DNA of 64,000 nt from HLUCCA09 sp039822045. Lineage in GTDB: Bacteria > Pseudomonadota > Alphaproteobacteria > Rhodobacterales > Rhodobacteraceae. This document shows positions 25,446 to 34,709 of the stretch, piece by piece. The notes below the pieces were generated by a model. It was not told where the DNA came from and did not search any database. It saw nothing but the letters and a program-made list of their open reading frames with translations. Location: NCBI GenBank assembly GCA_039822045.1, contig JBCBMY010000016.1, positions 1 through 64,000 on the forward strand, given 5' to 3'. Both the position numbers and the translations under genes were made by a program. Each line of letters begins with the position of its first letter. Positions within the stretch are counted from its first letter, which is position 1.

Positions 25446-27806
25446 ATGAGCGAAGGGATTGGCGCACGCGCGAAGCGCAAGGAAGACAAGCGGTTTCTGC
25501 TCGGCAAGGGCAAGTACACAGACGACATTCGTATGGACAATCAGGCCTACGCCGCCTTTGTCCGCTCGCCCGTGGCATCGGCCCGGATCAAGGGCATCGA
25601 CTCCTCGGCCGCGCTGGCCATGGACGGAGTGATTTCCGTCCATACCGGGCCTGAGCTGAAAGAGGCCGGGATCGGCGACATCATCACCGGCTGGGCGATC
25701 ACCTCGAAGGACGGCACGCCCATGCAGTGCGGGGTCTGGAACCCGCTGGTGACGGAATATGCCCGCTATGTGGGCGACGCGATCGCGATCGTCGTGGCCG
25801 AGACGCCGGAGATTGCCCGCGCCGCAGCCGAGGTGATCGAGGTGGACATGGACACGCTGCCGGCGGCCGTTTTCGCCGACAAGGCGCTGGAGGACGGCGC
25901 GCCGCAGGTGCACGAGAACGTGCCGGGCAATCTGATCTTCAACTGGGAGCTGGGCGACGAGGCCGCCACGACCGCCGCGTTCGAGGGCGCGCATCACGTG
26001 ACCGAGCTCGACATCATCAACAACCGGCTCGCGCCCAATGCGATCGAACCGCGCTCTGCTGTGGCCGTGTTTGACGAGGCCGAGGACCGCTACACGCTCT
26101 ACAGCACGAGCCAGAATCCGCATGTGGCCCGTCTGGTCTTGAGCGCGTTCTATAACGTCGCGCCCGAGCACAAACTGCGCGTCATCGCGCCGGATGTGGG
26201 CGGCGGCTTTGGCTCTAAGATCTATATCTACCCCGAGGAAATCGCCTGCCTTTTCGCGTCGATGAAGACCAACCGGTCGATCAAGTGGACGGCGCAGCGG
26301 ACCGAGAGCTTCCAGACCGACGCGCATGCCCGCGACCATGTGACGAAGGCCAAGATGGCGTTCGATGCCGACGGCAAGATGCTTGGCTTCCACGTCGATA
26401 CGATTGCCAATATCGGGGCCTATGTGTCGCTCTTTGCGACGGCCACGCCGACCTACCTCTATGGGACCCTCTGGTCGGGCACCTATCAGATCCCCGCGAT
26501 CTATGGGACGGTGCGCGCGGTCCACACCAACACGGTGCCGGTCGATGCCTATCGCGGTGCGGGGCGGCCCGAGGCGACCTATATGCTCGAGCGCATGGTG
26601 GAGAAGGCCGCGCGCGAGATGGGGATGGACCCGGCCGAATTGCGCCGGAAGAACTTCATCAGCGAGTTCCCGTACCAGACGCCAGTGCTCCTGCAGTATG
26701 ACAGCGGCGACTTCTTCAGTGCGCTCGACAAGGCACAGGCGGCGGCGGACGTCGCCGGCTTCCCGGCGCGGAAGGCCGAGGCGGCAGCGCGCGGCAAGCT
26801 GCGCGGCATGGGCTATTCGACCTTCATCGAAGCCTGCGGGCTGGCGCCGTCGGCGGCGGCCGGGTCGCTCGGCTCGGCCGTGGGCCTCTGGGAAAGCGCG
26901 GAGGTGCGGGTGAACCCGGTCGGCACGATCGAGGTGCTGGCGGGCGGTCACAGCCACGGACAGGGTCACGAGACGACCTATGCCCAATTGGTGGCCGATC
27001 GCCTAGGAGTGCCGATGGACAATGTCGAGATCATCCATGGCGACACCGACAAGGTGCAGTTCGGCATGGGGACCTATGGCTCGCGCTCTGGCCCCGTTGG
27101 CCTATCCGCCGTGTCCAAGGCGCTGGAAAAGGTCGAAGCCAAGGCTAAGAAGCTCGCCGCGCATCTGCTCGAGGCGTCCGATGAGGACGTTGTGATCGAG
27201 GGGGGCGAGGTGAAGGTGGCCGGCACCGACAAGAAGCTTGCCTGGCACGAGGTGGCCCTGGCCGCCTATATCTCGCACAACATGCCCGAGGGTATGGAGC
27301 CCGGGCTGAAGGAGACGGCCTTCTTCGATCCGGTGAACTTCTCGTTCCCGTCGGGCGCGCTGATCTGCGAGGTCGAGGTGGACCCCGAGACGGGCGTGAC
27401 CGAGATCGCCCAGTTCGTCACAGCCGACGATTTCGGCGTGATCATCAATCCGATGATCGTGGAAGGCCAGGTGCATGGCGGGGTGACACAGGGCATCGGT
27501 CAGGCGCTGTGCGAAGGCGTGGTCTATGACGAAAGCGGGCAGCTCCTGACCGGCTCGTATATGGATTACCGCATGCCGCGGGCCGATGACGTGCCGAGCT
27601 ACACGATCGACCACAGCTCCACGCCGTCGCCCACGAATCCGCTGGGGATGAAGGGCTGTGGCGAAGCTGGGGCAATTGGATCTCCGCCGGCTGTGATCAA
27701 CGCCGTCATCGACGCTATTGGAACCGACGATCTGCAGATGCCTGCCACGCCGCAAGCGGTGTGGACGGCGCTGCAGAAGGCTCAGACCGCCGTTGCGGCC
27801 GAGTGA
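25446..27806 (+). CDS. coxL: Molybdenum hydroxylase large subunit, form II CoxL-like
   Basis: A 786-residue catalytic subunit of the xanthine-oxidase family. The active-site loop is AYRGAGR at residues 368-374, the form II pattern; true (form I) CO dehydrogenases have AYRCSFR with a copper-binding cysteine. Other cofactor segments include GGGFGSK near residue 254, GGHSHGQGH near residue 500 and the late GMKGCGEAGAIG with the family glutamate (near residue 740). It therefore probably oxidises an aldehyde, N-heterocycle or similar substrate rather than CO. The ATG at 25446 has GGGGAG nine bases upstream; an ATG at 25437 lies too close to it. Confidence 0.9.
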   Translation: MSEGIGARAKRKEDKRFLLGKGKYTDDIRMDNQAYAAFVRSPVASARIKGIDSSAALAMDGVISVHTGPELKEAGIGDIITGWAITSKDGTPMQCGVWNPLVTEYARYVGDAIAIVVAETPEIARAAAEVIEVDMDTLPAAVFADKALEDGAPQVHENVPGNLIFNWELGDEAATTAAFEGAHHVTELDIINNRLAPNAIEPRSAVAVFDEAEDRYTLYSTSQNPHVARLVLSAFYNVAPEHKLRVIAPDVGGGFGSKIYIYPEEIACLFASMKTNRSIKWTAQRTESFQTDAHARDHVTKAKMAFDADGKMLGFHVDTIANIGAYVSLFATATPTYLYGTLWSGTYQIPAIYGTVRAVHTNTVPVDAYRGAGRPEATYMLERMVEKAAREMGMDPAELRRKNFISEFPYQTPVLLQYDSGDFFSALDKAQAAADVAGFPARKAEAAARGKLRGMGYSTFIEACGLAPSAAAGSLGSAVGLWESAEVRVNPVGTIEVLAGGHSHGQGHETTYAQLVADRLGVPMDNVEIIHGDTDKVQFGMGTYGSRSGPVGLSAVSKALEKVEAKAKKLAAHLLEASDEDVVIEGGEVKVAGTDKKLAWHEVALAAYISHNMPEGMEPGLKETAFFDPVNFSFPSGALICEVEVDPETGVTEIAQFVTADDFGVIINPMIVEGQVHGGVTQGIGQALCEGVVYDESGQLLTGSYMDYRMPRADDVPSYTIDHSSTPSPTNPLGMKGCGEAGAIGSPPAVINAVIDAIGTDDLQMPATPQAVWTALQKAQTAVAAE

Positions 27807-27817
27807 GGGAGGACGAG

Positions 27818-28606
27818 ATGAAGTATCATAAGCCAGAGACCCTTGCCGAAGCCGTGGCTGATCTGAAGGCCGACGACGAGGCCAAGCCGCTGTCGGGCGG
27901 CCAAACCCTGTTGCCGACGATCAAGCAGCGGTTGGCGGATCCGTCAGTTCTGATCGATGTGCGGGGCCTGCCCGGCATGGTCGGCATATCGCGCGAGGGC
28001 GATACGCTGGTCATCGGCGCGGGTACGACCCATGCGGCGGTGGCGAGCGATGCTGCGGTCAACGCGGCGATCCCGGGCCTTGCGCGGCTTGCCGGCGGGA
28101 TCGGCGACCCGGCGGTGCGCCATATGGGCACGATCGGCGGATCGGTGGCCAACAACGATCCGGCGGCGGACTATCCCGCCGCTGTGCTCGGCCTCGGCGC
28201 CACGGTCGTGACCGACCGGCGCGAGATCGCGGCGGACGACTTCTTTGAGGGGATGTTCGCCACAGCGCTGGACGAGGCCGAGGTCATCACCGCCATCCGC
28301 TTTCCGGTGCCGGAGAAGGCGGCCTATGCCAAGTTTCCCAACCCAGCCTCGCGCTATGCCCTCGTCGGCGTGTTCGTGGCTGTGACGGGTGGCAAGGTGC
28401 GTGTGGCCGTCACCGGTGCAAGCGGGGATGGAGTGCAGCTTGTGTCGCCCCTCCAGGACCAACTCGACGGGTCGTTCACGGCCGCCGCGGTCGATGCTGC
28501 GGAGGTGAGCGAAGACGGTCTGATGACCGACATGCATGCCTCGGCCGCCTATCGCGCGCATCTGATCAAGGTGATGGCCAAGCGCGCCGTGATCGCTGCC
28601 GGCTAG
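27818..28606 (+). CDS. coxM: Molybdenum hydroxylase FAD-binding medium subunit, CoxM-like
   Basis: A 262-residue FAD subunit (CO dehydrogenase flavoprotein family). FAD contacts are in PLSGGQTLLPTIKQRLA near residue 24 and in GDPAVRHMGTIGGSVANNDP near residue 96, followed by the C-terminal CO_deh_flav_C domain. It passes electrons from the iron-sulphur subunit to the final acceptor. Length is slightly below the 280-290 of many relatives. ATG at 27818 follows the large-subunit stop by 11 bases with GGGAGGACG upstream. A strong terminator follows, closing the operon. Confidence 0.9.
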   Translation: MKYHKPETLAEAVADLKADDEAKPLSGGQTLLPTIKQRLADPSVLIDVRGLPGMVGISREGDTLVIGAGTTHAAVASDAAVNAAIPGLARLAGGIGDPAVRHMGTIGGSVANNDPAADYPAAVLGLGATVVTDRREIAADDFFEGMFATALDEAEVITAIRFPVPEKAAYAKFPNPASRYALVGVFVAVTGGKVRVAVTGASGDGVQLVSPLQDQLDGSFTAAAVDAAEVSEDGLMTDMHASAAYRAHLIKVMAKRAVIAAG

Positions 28607-28627
28607 CCCTGACGTCTGACCAAAGTG

Positions 28628-28657
28628 AAACCGCCGGCCCCAGGGGCCGGCGGTTTT
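28628..28657. terminator. Bidirectional rho-independent terminator
   Basis: CCGCCGGCCCC and GGGGCCGGCGG form a perfect stem flanked by AAA on the left and TTTT on the right, so U-tracts follow it on both strands. It lies between the converging coxM-like and RTX genes and serves both. Confidence 0.85.
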
Positions 28658-28697
28658 GCTTGTCTTGTCGGCCCGGCGGAGCCGGGCGCGCCGGGCG

Positions 28698-31600
28698 TCA
28701 GGCCAGGAACGACAGGTCGTCGGACAGCGCCGATTCGTCGGTGAAACCTTCGAGCGTCAGGGTGTGGCCCGAACTCCAGGACAGTTCGAGGTCCTGCCCG
28801 CCGTTCACCAGCTGGAACGTGTCGTAGGTGCTCATCACCTGCAGCGTATCGACGTCGTCGACGAAGTCCTCGATGACGTCGTGGTTCACCGCGAGGCTGT
28901 TGTCGAAGACGAAGATGTCTGCGCCGTCGCCACCTTCGAGCGTGTCGTCATCCTCGCCGCCGACCAGGGTGTCGGCGCCGTCGCCGCCCTCAAGCACGTC
29001 GTTGCCCGCAAGGCCCAGGAGCGTGTTGCCGAGGTCGTTGGCGTTGAGCGTTTCACCCAAGCTGGAGCCTGTCGCAGTTGTTGCCGAGCCGGCGAGGGTC
29101 AGCGTTTCGATGCCGGCGCCGATGGTGAGGTCGATCGAGGAGATCACGGTGTCGGAGCCCGATCCGTCGGTCTCGTCGACCACATCGTTGACGCTGTCGA
29201 CATAGTAGGTGTCGTCGCCGTCGCCGCCCAACATGTTGTCGGAGCTAGCGCCGCCATCGAGCGTGTCGTTGCCCGATCCGCCCATCAGCGTGTCCTCGCC
29301 GCCGAGGCCCGACAACATGTTGCCGACGTCGTTTGCGATGAGCGTTTCGCCCGCGCTGGAGCCGGTGCCGGTGGTCGCGGAGCCGGCGAGGATCAGGGTC
29401 TCGACGCCATCGGCGATGGTGTAGTCGACGCTCGCGGTGATGGTGTCGTTGCCCGACCCCTCGCTTTCGTCGACATCATCGTTGACGTTGTCGACGATGT
29501 AGCTGTCGTCGCCGGCGCCACCTTCCATGTCGTCGGCGCCAGTGCCGCCGTCGAGCGTGTCGTTGCCTTCGCCACCCAGCAGGGTGTCGTTGCCCGAACC
29601 ACCTTCGAGGTCGTCATCGCCGTCGCCGCCGTCGAGCGAGTCGTCCTGGGACCCGCCGTCGAGCTCGTCGTGGCCGCCTTGGCCGAGGAGGACGTCCTCG
29701 CCCGTGCCGCCCGTCAGCGTGTCGCCGTTCTTGCCGCCATCGAGCGTGTCGTCGCCGTTGCCGCCGTCCAGCATGTCGGTGCCGGCGCCGCCCTCGAAGA
29801 GGTTCTCGGCATCGTCACCCGTGATCATGTCGTCCTCGCGGGAGCCGATGATGCGCTCGACATTCACGATGGTCTGCGTCGTACCGAAGGCGGAGACGGT
29901 GCCCGCGTCGAGATCGACGGTGATTCCGGTGCTGGAGGCGTCGAAGTCGGCCGTGTCGGCCTCGCCGTCGCCACCGTCGAGCGTGTCCGCGCCCTCGCTG
30001 GCGATCAGAAGGTCGGTGCCAGCGCCACCGTCCAGCTCGTCGTTGCCGCCGCCGCCATCAAGCGTGTCATCGTTGGAGCCACCGAGCAGGGTGTCGTTGC
30101 CGAAGCCGCCATCGAGGGTGTCGTTGCTTGCGCCACCGTCAAGCCTGTCGTTCTTGGTGCCGCCTTCGAGGAGGTCGCTGCCGCCCTGGCCAAGCAGAAC
30201 GTCCTTGCCGTCGCCACCCAGAAGGGTGTCGCCGTTCTTGCCGCCGTCGAGCGTGTCCATGCCGTCGCCACCGTCGAGCATGTCCTTGCCGGCGTCGCCC
30301 ATCAGGGTGTTGTCGCCTGCGTCACCCACGATGGTGTCGTCCTTGCGGGACCCTGTGACGCCCTCGATGTTTAGGAGCGTCTGGGTGGTGCCGAATGCGG
30401 TGGCGAAGTTGTCACCGAGATAGACGGTGACACCGTTGCCCTCGTCGTCATAGTCGACCACGTCTCCTTCGCCGGCGCCGCCGTCGAGCGTGTCGGCGCC
30501 TTCGCTGCCGATCAGCAGGTCGTCGCCTTCGCCGCCATCGAGCATGTCGTCGTTGCCTTCGCCGTTGAGGGTGTCGTTGCCCTCGCCTCCGAAGAGCTCG
30601 TCATTGCCCCAGCCGCCATCGATCACGTCGTTGCCGTCACCGCCGTCGATCGAGTCGCTGTTGTTGTCGCCATCGATCGTGTCGTTGCCGTCGCCACCGT
30701 TGATGGTGTCGCCGCCATTGCCGCCCTGGATGTCGTTGTCGACGGCGCTGCCGGTGATGACGTCGCTCCTGGAGGAGCCGATGACGTCCTCGATGTCGGT
30801 GATCGATTGGGCCGAACCGAAGGCGGTCGACGTGCCGGCGCCGAGATCGACCGTGATGCCCGAGGTGTCTGCCGAGTAGTCGATCAGGTCGGAGTCGCCG
30901 TCGCCGCCGTCAAGGGTGTCGGCGCCCGCGCTGGCGATAAAGCGGTCGTTGCCGTCGCCGCCGTCGATGTTGTCGTCGCCGTCTTCGCCGTTCAGCGTGT
31001 CACTGCCGTCGTCGCCGCGCAGCGTATCGTTGCCCGCGCCGCCGTCGAGGCTGTCATTGTCGGTGCCGCCGATCAGCGTGTCGTTTGCATCGCCGCCATC
31101 GAGCGTGTCGTTGCCGCTGCCGCCATCGAGCGAGTCGTTCTTGGCGCCACCATCGAGGCTGTCGTTGCCGCCCTGACCGAGGAGCACGTCCTTGCCGTTG
31201 CCGCCGATAAGCGTGTCGGAGTTCTTGCCGCCATCAAGCGTGTCTTCACCGTTGCCGCCGTCGAGCATGTCGGCGCCGGTATTGCCGCCTTCGAGATAGT
31301 TGTCCGCGCCGTCGCCGGTGATCGTGTCGTCGCCGTCGGAGCCGAGAATGTACTCGATGTTGGCGATGGTCTGGGCGTCGCCGAAGGCAGTGACGGCGCC
31401 AGTGACGAGATCGACGCTGATCCCGGTGTCGGAGTCGTCGAAGTCGGCCGTGTCGGTGTCCCCTGCGCCGCCATCGAGCGTGTCGTTGCCTTCGCTGGCA
31501 TACAGCAGGTCGTTGCCGTCGCCGCCGACGAGGCTGTCGCTGCCGCCTTCGCCGTCGAGCGTGTCGTCGCCGTCATCGCCGAACAGGCGGTCGTCGCCCC

Positions 31601-33611
31601 AGCCGCCGTCGAGCACGTCGGCGTCGTCGCCGCCTTCGAGCCGGTCGTTCTTGCTGCCGCCGTCGAGAATGTCTGCGCCGGCCCCGCCGAGCAGCGTGTC
31701 CTTACCGTCGCCGCCATCGAGCGTGTCGGCGTCGGCACCGCCGTCGAGCGTGTCGTTACCATCGTCGCCCTCGAGCGTGTCGTTGCCGTCGCCGCCAGAG
31801 ACGTTGTCGTTGCCGTCGCCGGCTTCGATCGAGTCGTTGCCGTTGCCGCCCTCGACGATGTCGTCGCCGTCGCCCGCGTCGATGTCGTCGGTGCCGAAGC
31901 CGCCGACGATGCTGTCATCGCCGTCGCCCGACGAGATCGAGTCGTTGCCGCCGGCGCCGACGATGGTGTCGGAAAGGCTGCTGCCGGTGATCGTTTCGGC
32001 GTCGCTGTCGCCGTTGATGTCGAAGCCGTCGCTGGCGCCGGCCGAGGTGAACGTGACGCCCGACAGGTCGAATGTGTCTTCGCCGCCCATCGTAATGTCG
32101 ATGGTCACGCCGTTGGTCTCGCTGGGGAAGTCCACCGAGTCGAACTCGAACTGGCTGGCGTCGAAGAAGACCGTGAGATCAATGGTGCCGGCATCGACGC
32201 TCAGCGCTTCGATCGAGGTGAGCGTCAGGCCCGTTGCATCGAAGCTGGAGCTGCCCTCGATGCTCGCGTCACCCTCACCAAAGGCCTCAAGCGCGGCGAC
32301 GATGGCAAGCGTGTCGGTGTTGCTCTCGCCGTCGAGGCTGTCTGCGGTGTAGGTGCCGGAGCTGTCGACAAGGAAGGTATCGTTGCCCGAGCCGCCATCG
32401 GCGGTGACGGAGCCGCCACCGAAGATGCCGAGGGTGTCGTCACCGCCGGAGCCATCGAGGATGTCGTCGCCGTTGCCGTAGATGATGTCGACGCCGCTGT
32501 CGCCGAGGATCTCGTCGGTGCCGGCGCCGCCGAAGATGGTGCCGCCGTTCTCGGAGGCAAAGATCGTGTCATCGCCGGAGGCGCCGATCACGTTCTCGAC
32601 GTTGTCCACCGTGGCCACGAGGCCGCCGGCGGAGTAGTTGCCGAAGGCGAGGTCGACGCTGAAAGAATCGCCGCTGGCCCAGTTGGAGAGGTCGAGCGTG
32701 TCGCTGTCGTCGCCGCCATCGATGTCGTCAAGCGCGTCGGGCGAGACGATGCTGAAGGTGTCGTCGCCTGCGCCACCTACGAGCGTGTCGGTGCCGGAGC
32801 CGCCGTCGAGCAGGTCGTCGCCCGAGCCGCCCACGAGGCTGTCATTGTCGGCACCGCCCTCGAGCGTGTCGTTGCCGCCCATGCCATAAAGGATGTCTTC
32901 GCCGTCGCCGCCAACCAGGCTGTCGTCGTCCTGGACGTTCTGGGAATTGTCGAAGTCGTGGCCAGTGACCGAGAGGTTCAGCACGTAGGTCTGGCCGCCC
33001 TCAAAGCCGAAGCGCACATCTTCGATGGCGATGTAGATGAGCTGATCCTCACCAGTGTTGTTGGTCCAGCTCAGCTCGGCGTCGTTTGTCGAGACGGAGC
33101 CCTCGTCAAGATCGGATCCGGTCGAGCTGCCGAGCTGTGTGTCGGTGCTGACCTGCCAGAACTCGAGGAAGGAGCGCAGGTCGGAGGTGTTGGCGGCGTT
33201 GTCGCCGTAATCGCCACCGCCGAAATCGACATCAGCTGTGATCGTCTCGCCGTCCTTCACGGTGACGGAGAAGTAATCCTGATCGAACTGGCCGTTCGAT
33301 GTGCCGATCACAGTGGTCCAGGGCGTCGTTTCGGCGTTCTCGACCGTGGGGTTTTCCTGAGTCGACCAGTAGGCCGCGTCATCCAGATCCTCGGCATTTG
33401 CGCTACCGCCGAAGCCGTCATTGGCGCCGTACCCGAGGTCGTCGAGGAAGACGAAGCCGAGATCGCCGTATAGGACATCGTGGCCGCCGCCGCCGGAGAG
33501 GGTATCAGTGCCCTGAACTGAGCCTTCCTCGGCATACAGGATGTCGTTTCCGGTGTTGTCGGTGCCGTTACCGACCGAGGCGGAGGTGGCGTTGCTAAAC
33601 AAGACGGACAT
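28698..33611 (-). CDS. Large RTX (haemolysin-type calcium-binding repeat) secreted protein
   Basis: A 1637-residue acidic protein built mostly of GGxGxDxLx nonapeptide repeats that bind calcium after secretion. An N-terminal part (residues about 100-220) resembles a pre-peptidase C-terminal type beta domain (DYFSVTVKDGETITADVDF; IYIAIEDVRFGFEGG). A larger module beginning near 'ASEGADTLDGG' and including 'GITVDL...TAFG' and 'VLLGQGGNDSLDGG' occurs about four times, and a VETLILAGSA-type module twice near the C-terminus. There is no N-terminal signal peptide; the last ~60 residues (FVDDVDTLQVM ... LEGFTDESALSDDLSFLA) look like a type I secretion signal. No catalytic domain is recognised. No type I exporter genes lie in the window. 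ATG at 33611 is preferred over a longer reading. Confidence 0.9.
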   Translation of the reverse strand: MSVLFSNATSASVGNGTDNTGNDILYAEEGSVQGTDTLSGGGGHDVLYGDLGFVFLDDLGYGANDGFGGSANAEDLDDAAYWSTQENPTVENAETTPWTTVIGTSNGQFDQDYFSVTVKDGETITADVDFGGGDYGDNAANTSDLRSFLEFWQVSTDTQLGSSTGSDLDEGSVSTNDAELSWTNNTGEDQLIYIAIEDVRFGFEGGQTYVLNLSVTGHDFDNSQNVQDDDSLVGGDGEDILYGMGGNDTLEGGADNDSLVGGSGDDLLDGGSGTDTLVGGAGDDTFSIVSPDALDDIDGGDDSDTLDLSNWASGDSFSVDLAFGNYSAGGLVATVDNVENVIGASGDDTIFASENGGTIFGGAGTDEILGDSGVDIIYGNGDDILDGSGGDDTLGIFGGGSVTADGGSGNDTFLVDSSGTYTADSLDGESNTDTLAIVAALEAFGEGDASIEGSSSFDATGLTLTSIEALSVDAGTIDLTVFFDASQFEFDSVDFPSETNGVTIDITMGGEDTFDLSGVTFTSAGASDGFDINGDSDAETITGSSLSDTIVGAGGNDSISSGDGDDSIVGGFGTDDIDAGDGDDIVEGGNGNDSIEAGDGNDNVSGGDGNDTLEGDDGNDTLDGGADADTLDGGDGKDTLLGGAGADILDGGSKNDRLEGGDDADVLDGGWGDDRLFGDDGDDTLDGEGGSDSLVGGDGNDLLYASEGNDTLDGGAGDTDTADFDDSDTGISVDLVTGAVTAFGDAQTIANIEYILGSDGDDTITGDGADNYLEGGNTGADMLDGGNGEDTLDGGKNSDTLIGGNGKDVLLGQGGNDSLDGGAKNDSLDGGSGNDTLDGGDANDTLIGGTDNDSLDGGAGNDTLRGDDGSDTLNGEDGDDNIDGGDGNDRFIASAGADTLDGGDGDSDLIDYSADTSGITVDLGAGTSTAFGSAQSITDIEDVIGSSRSDVITGSAVDNDIQGGNGGDTINGGDGNDTIDGDNNSDSIDGGDGNDVIDGGWGNDELFGGEGNDTLNGEGNDDMLDGGEGDDLLIGSEGADTLDGGAGEGDVVDYDDEGNGVTVYLGDNFATAFGTTQTLLNIEGVTGSRKDDTIVGDAGDNTLMGDAGKDMLDGGDGMDTLDGGKNGDTLLGGDGKDVLLGQGGSDLLEGGTKNDRLDGGASNDTLDGGFGNDTLLGGSNDDTLDGGGGNDELDGGAGTDLLIASEGADTLDGGDGEADTADFDASSTGITVDLDAGTVSAFGTTQTIVNVERIIGSREDDMITGDDAENLFEGGAGTDMLDGGNGDDTLDGGKNGDTLTGGTGEDVLLGQGGHDELDGGSQDDSLDGGDGDDDLEGGSGNDTLLGGEGNDTLDGGTGADDMEGGAGDDSYIVDNVNDDVDESEGSGNDTITASVDYTIADGVETLILAGSATTGTGSSAGETLIANDVGNMLSGLGGEDTLMGGSGNDTLDGGASSDNMLGGDGDDTYYVDSVNDVVDETDGSGSDTVISSIDLTIGAGIETLTLAGSATTATGSSLGETLNANDLGNTLLGLAGNDVLEGGDGADTLVGGEDDDTLEGGDGADIFVFDNSLAVNHDVIEDFVDDVDTLQVMSTYDTFQLVNGGQDLELSWSSGHTLTLEGFTDESALSDDLSFLA

Positions 33612-33824
33612 TGTGACAAAGCTCCGGTGCGTGGGCGATCGTGCCGATTCTGCAAGGCCGCGCCGGACATCCGGCACGTAATGGTTCACCGCGAATGCAC
33701 CTCATCCGTTGGCCGTCCGAATGACGGGCTTGGGCAGATTTCGTGGCTCGTTGCTCCAAACCGACCACTTGTGGGCACACATTCGCCCCACGCGTGACCA
33801 GCATGCCGCAATCTCCCAGGGCGC

Positions 33825-34709
33825 TCAGGCCCCGTGAATCATGGGTTTCGAAGAGGTTAAGGTGGGCACGGCCCAGAGCGTGGACACGCCCGTGACATAA
33901 AGGGTGCCGGTTGTGCCCCAACAGAAGTTGGTTACTTTTTCGAGCATCGGCACGCGGCCGAGCCAGCGTCCCTCGGGCGAGAACACGTGAATGCCGCCGG
34001 GGCCGTTGCACCAGATGCGCCCGTCGAGGTCGCATTTCATGCCGTCGGGTACGCCTTCGCCCTGGCCCGTGACCTCGGCCCAGACATCGCCACCCGTGAG
34101 CGTGCCGTCGGCGGCGACATCGAAGACGCGGATATGGGGGCCCCAGCTGTCGTTGATCAGGAGCCGGCGCTCGTCGTTGCTGAGGCAAAGGCCATTGGGC
34201 TGACGGAAGTCGGCTGCAACAAGGGCGAGCGTGCCGTCAGGGTCCAGTCGATAGACGCCCTGGTGGGGCTGCTCCTGGTCGCGAAGGATGCCGAGATCCT
34301 CGCGCAGGCGCCCGAAGGCAGGGTCGGTGAACCAGATGCGGCCCCGGCTGTCGCAGATCACATCGTTGGGGGAATTCAGTTCGCGGCCGTCATAGTGAGA
34401 CGCGAGCACCTCGATCAGCTTGCCGCCGTGGGTGTGGCGCGTCAGGAGCGAGGAGGCGTGTTCGCAGCTGACGACCTGGCCCGAGAGGTCGAAGCAGTTG
34501 CCGTTGGCCTGGTTCGAGGGCTGGCGGAAGAGCGCGAGCCCGTCGCGCTCGGACCAACGGAACTGGCGGCTCTCCGCAATGTCGGAGAAGATGAGAAAGG
34601 CCTCGGTCGGATGCCAGATCGGGCCCTCGGTGAAGCCGAACCCTTCGATCACCGCCTCGGCCGGGCCCGCGACGATGCCGGTCAGATCGCCGTTGGTCCC
34701 TGTGCTCAT
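33825..34709 (-). CDS. SMP-30/gluconolactonase-family lactonase coupled to the Mrp operon
   Basis: A 294-residue propeller protein of the SMP-30 family. Metal-ligand regions are FTEGPIWHPTEAFLIFSDI near residue 26, LNSPNDVICDSRGRIWFTD near residue 110, PNGLCLSNDERRLLINDSW near residue 169 and VPDGMKCDLDGRIWCNGPGG near residue 222. The start overlaps the stop of mrpG by four bases (ATGA), making it the last gene of the antiporter unit, an odd partner for cation transport. It is a different branch from the lactonase at 7302-8189. Probable substrate is a sugar lactone; which one is unknown. Confidence 0.85.
   Translation of the reverse strand: MSTGTNGDLTGIVAGPAEAVIEGFGFTEGPIWHPTEAFLIFSDIAESRQFRWSERDGLALFRQPSNQANGNCFDLSGQVVSCEHASSLLTRHTHGGKLIEVLASHYDGRELNSPNDVICDSRGRIWFTDPAFGRLREDLGILRDQEQPHQGVYRLDPDGTLALVAADFRQPNGLCLSNDERRLLINDSWGPHIRVFDVAADGTLTGGDVWAEVTGQGEGVPDGMKCDLDGRIWCNGPGGIHVFSPEGRWLGRVPMLEKVTNFCWGTTGTLYVTGVSTLWAVPTLTSSKPMIHGA

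Noticed and set aside
25359..26987. 542-codon minus-strand frame
   Set aside because: Antisense to the molybdenum hydroxylase large subunit, whose cofactor motifs are unmistakable.
25446..27806. True aerobic CO dehydrogenase
   Set aside because: The active-site loop lacks the copper-binding cysteine motif AYRCSFR; it reads AYRGAGR.
30807..33473. 888-codon open frame on the plus strand
   Set aside because: It is the antisense of the RTX repeat gene; its Val/Ala/Gly-rich monotony mirrors the GGxGxD repeats, and no motif or ribosome site supports it.
28698..33611. CRISPR array or simple tandem DNA repeat
   Set aside because: The repetitive look comes from codon-level RTX nonapeptides in one long open frame, with variable sequence and no constant repeat/spacer structure.
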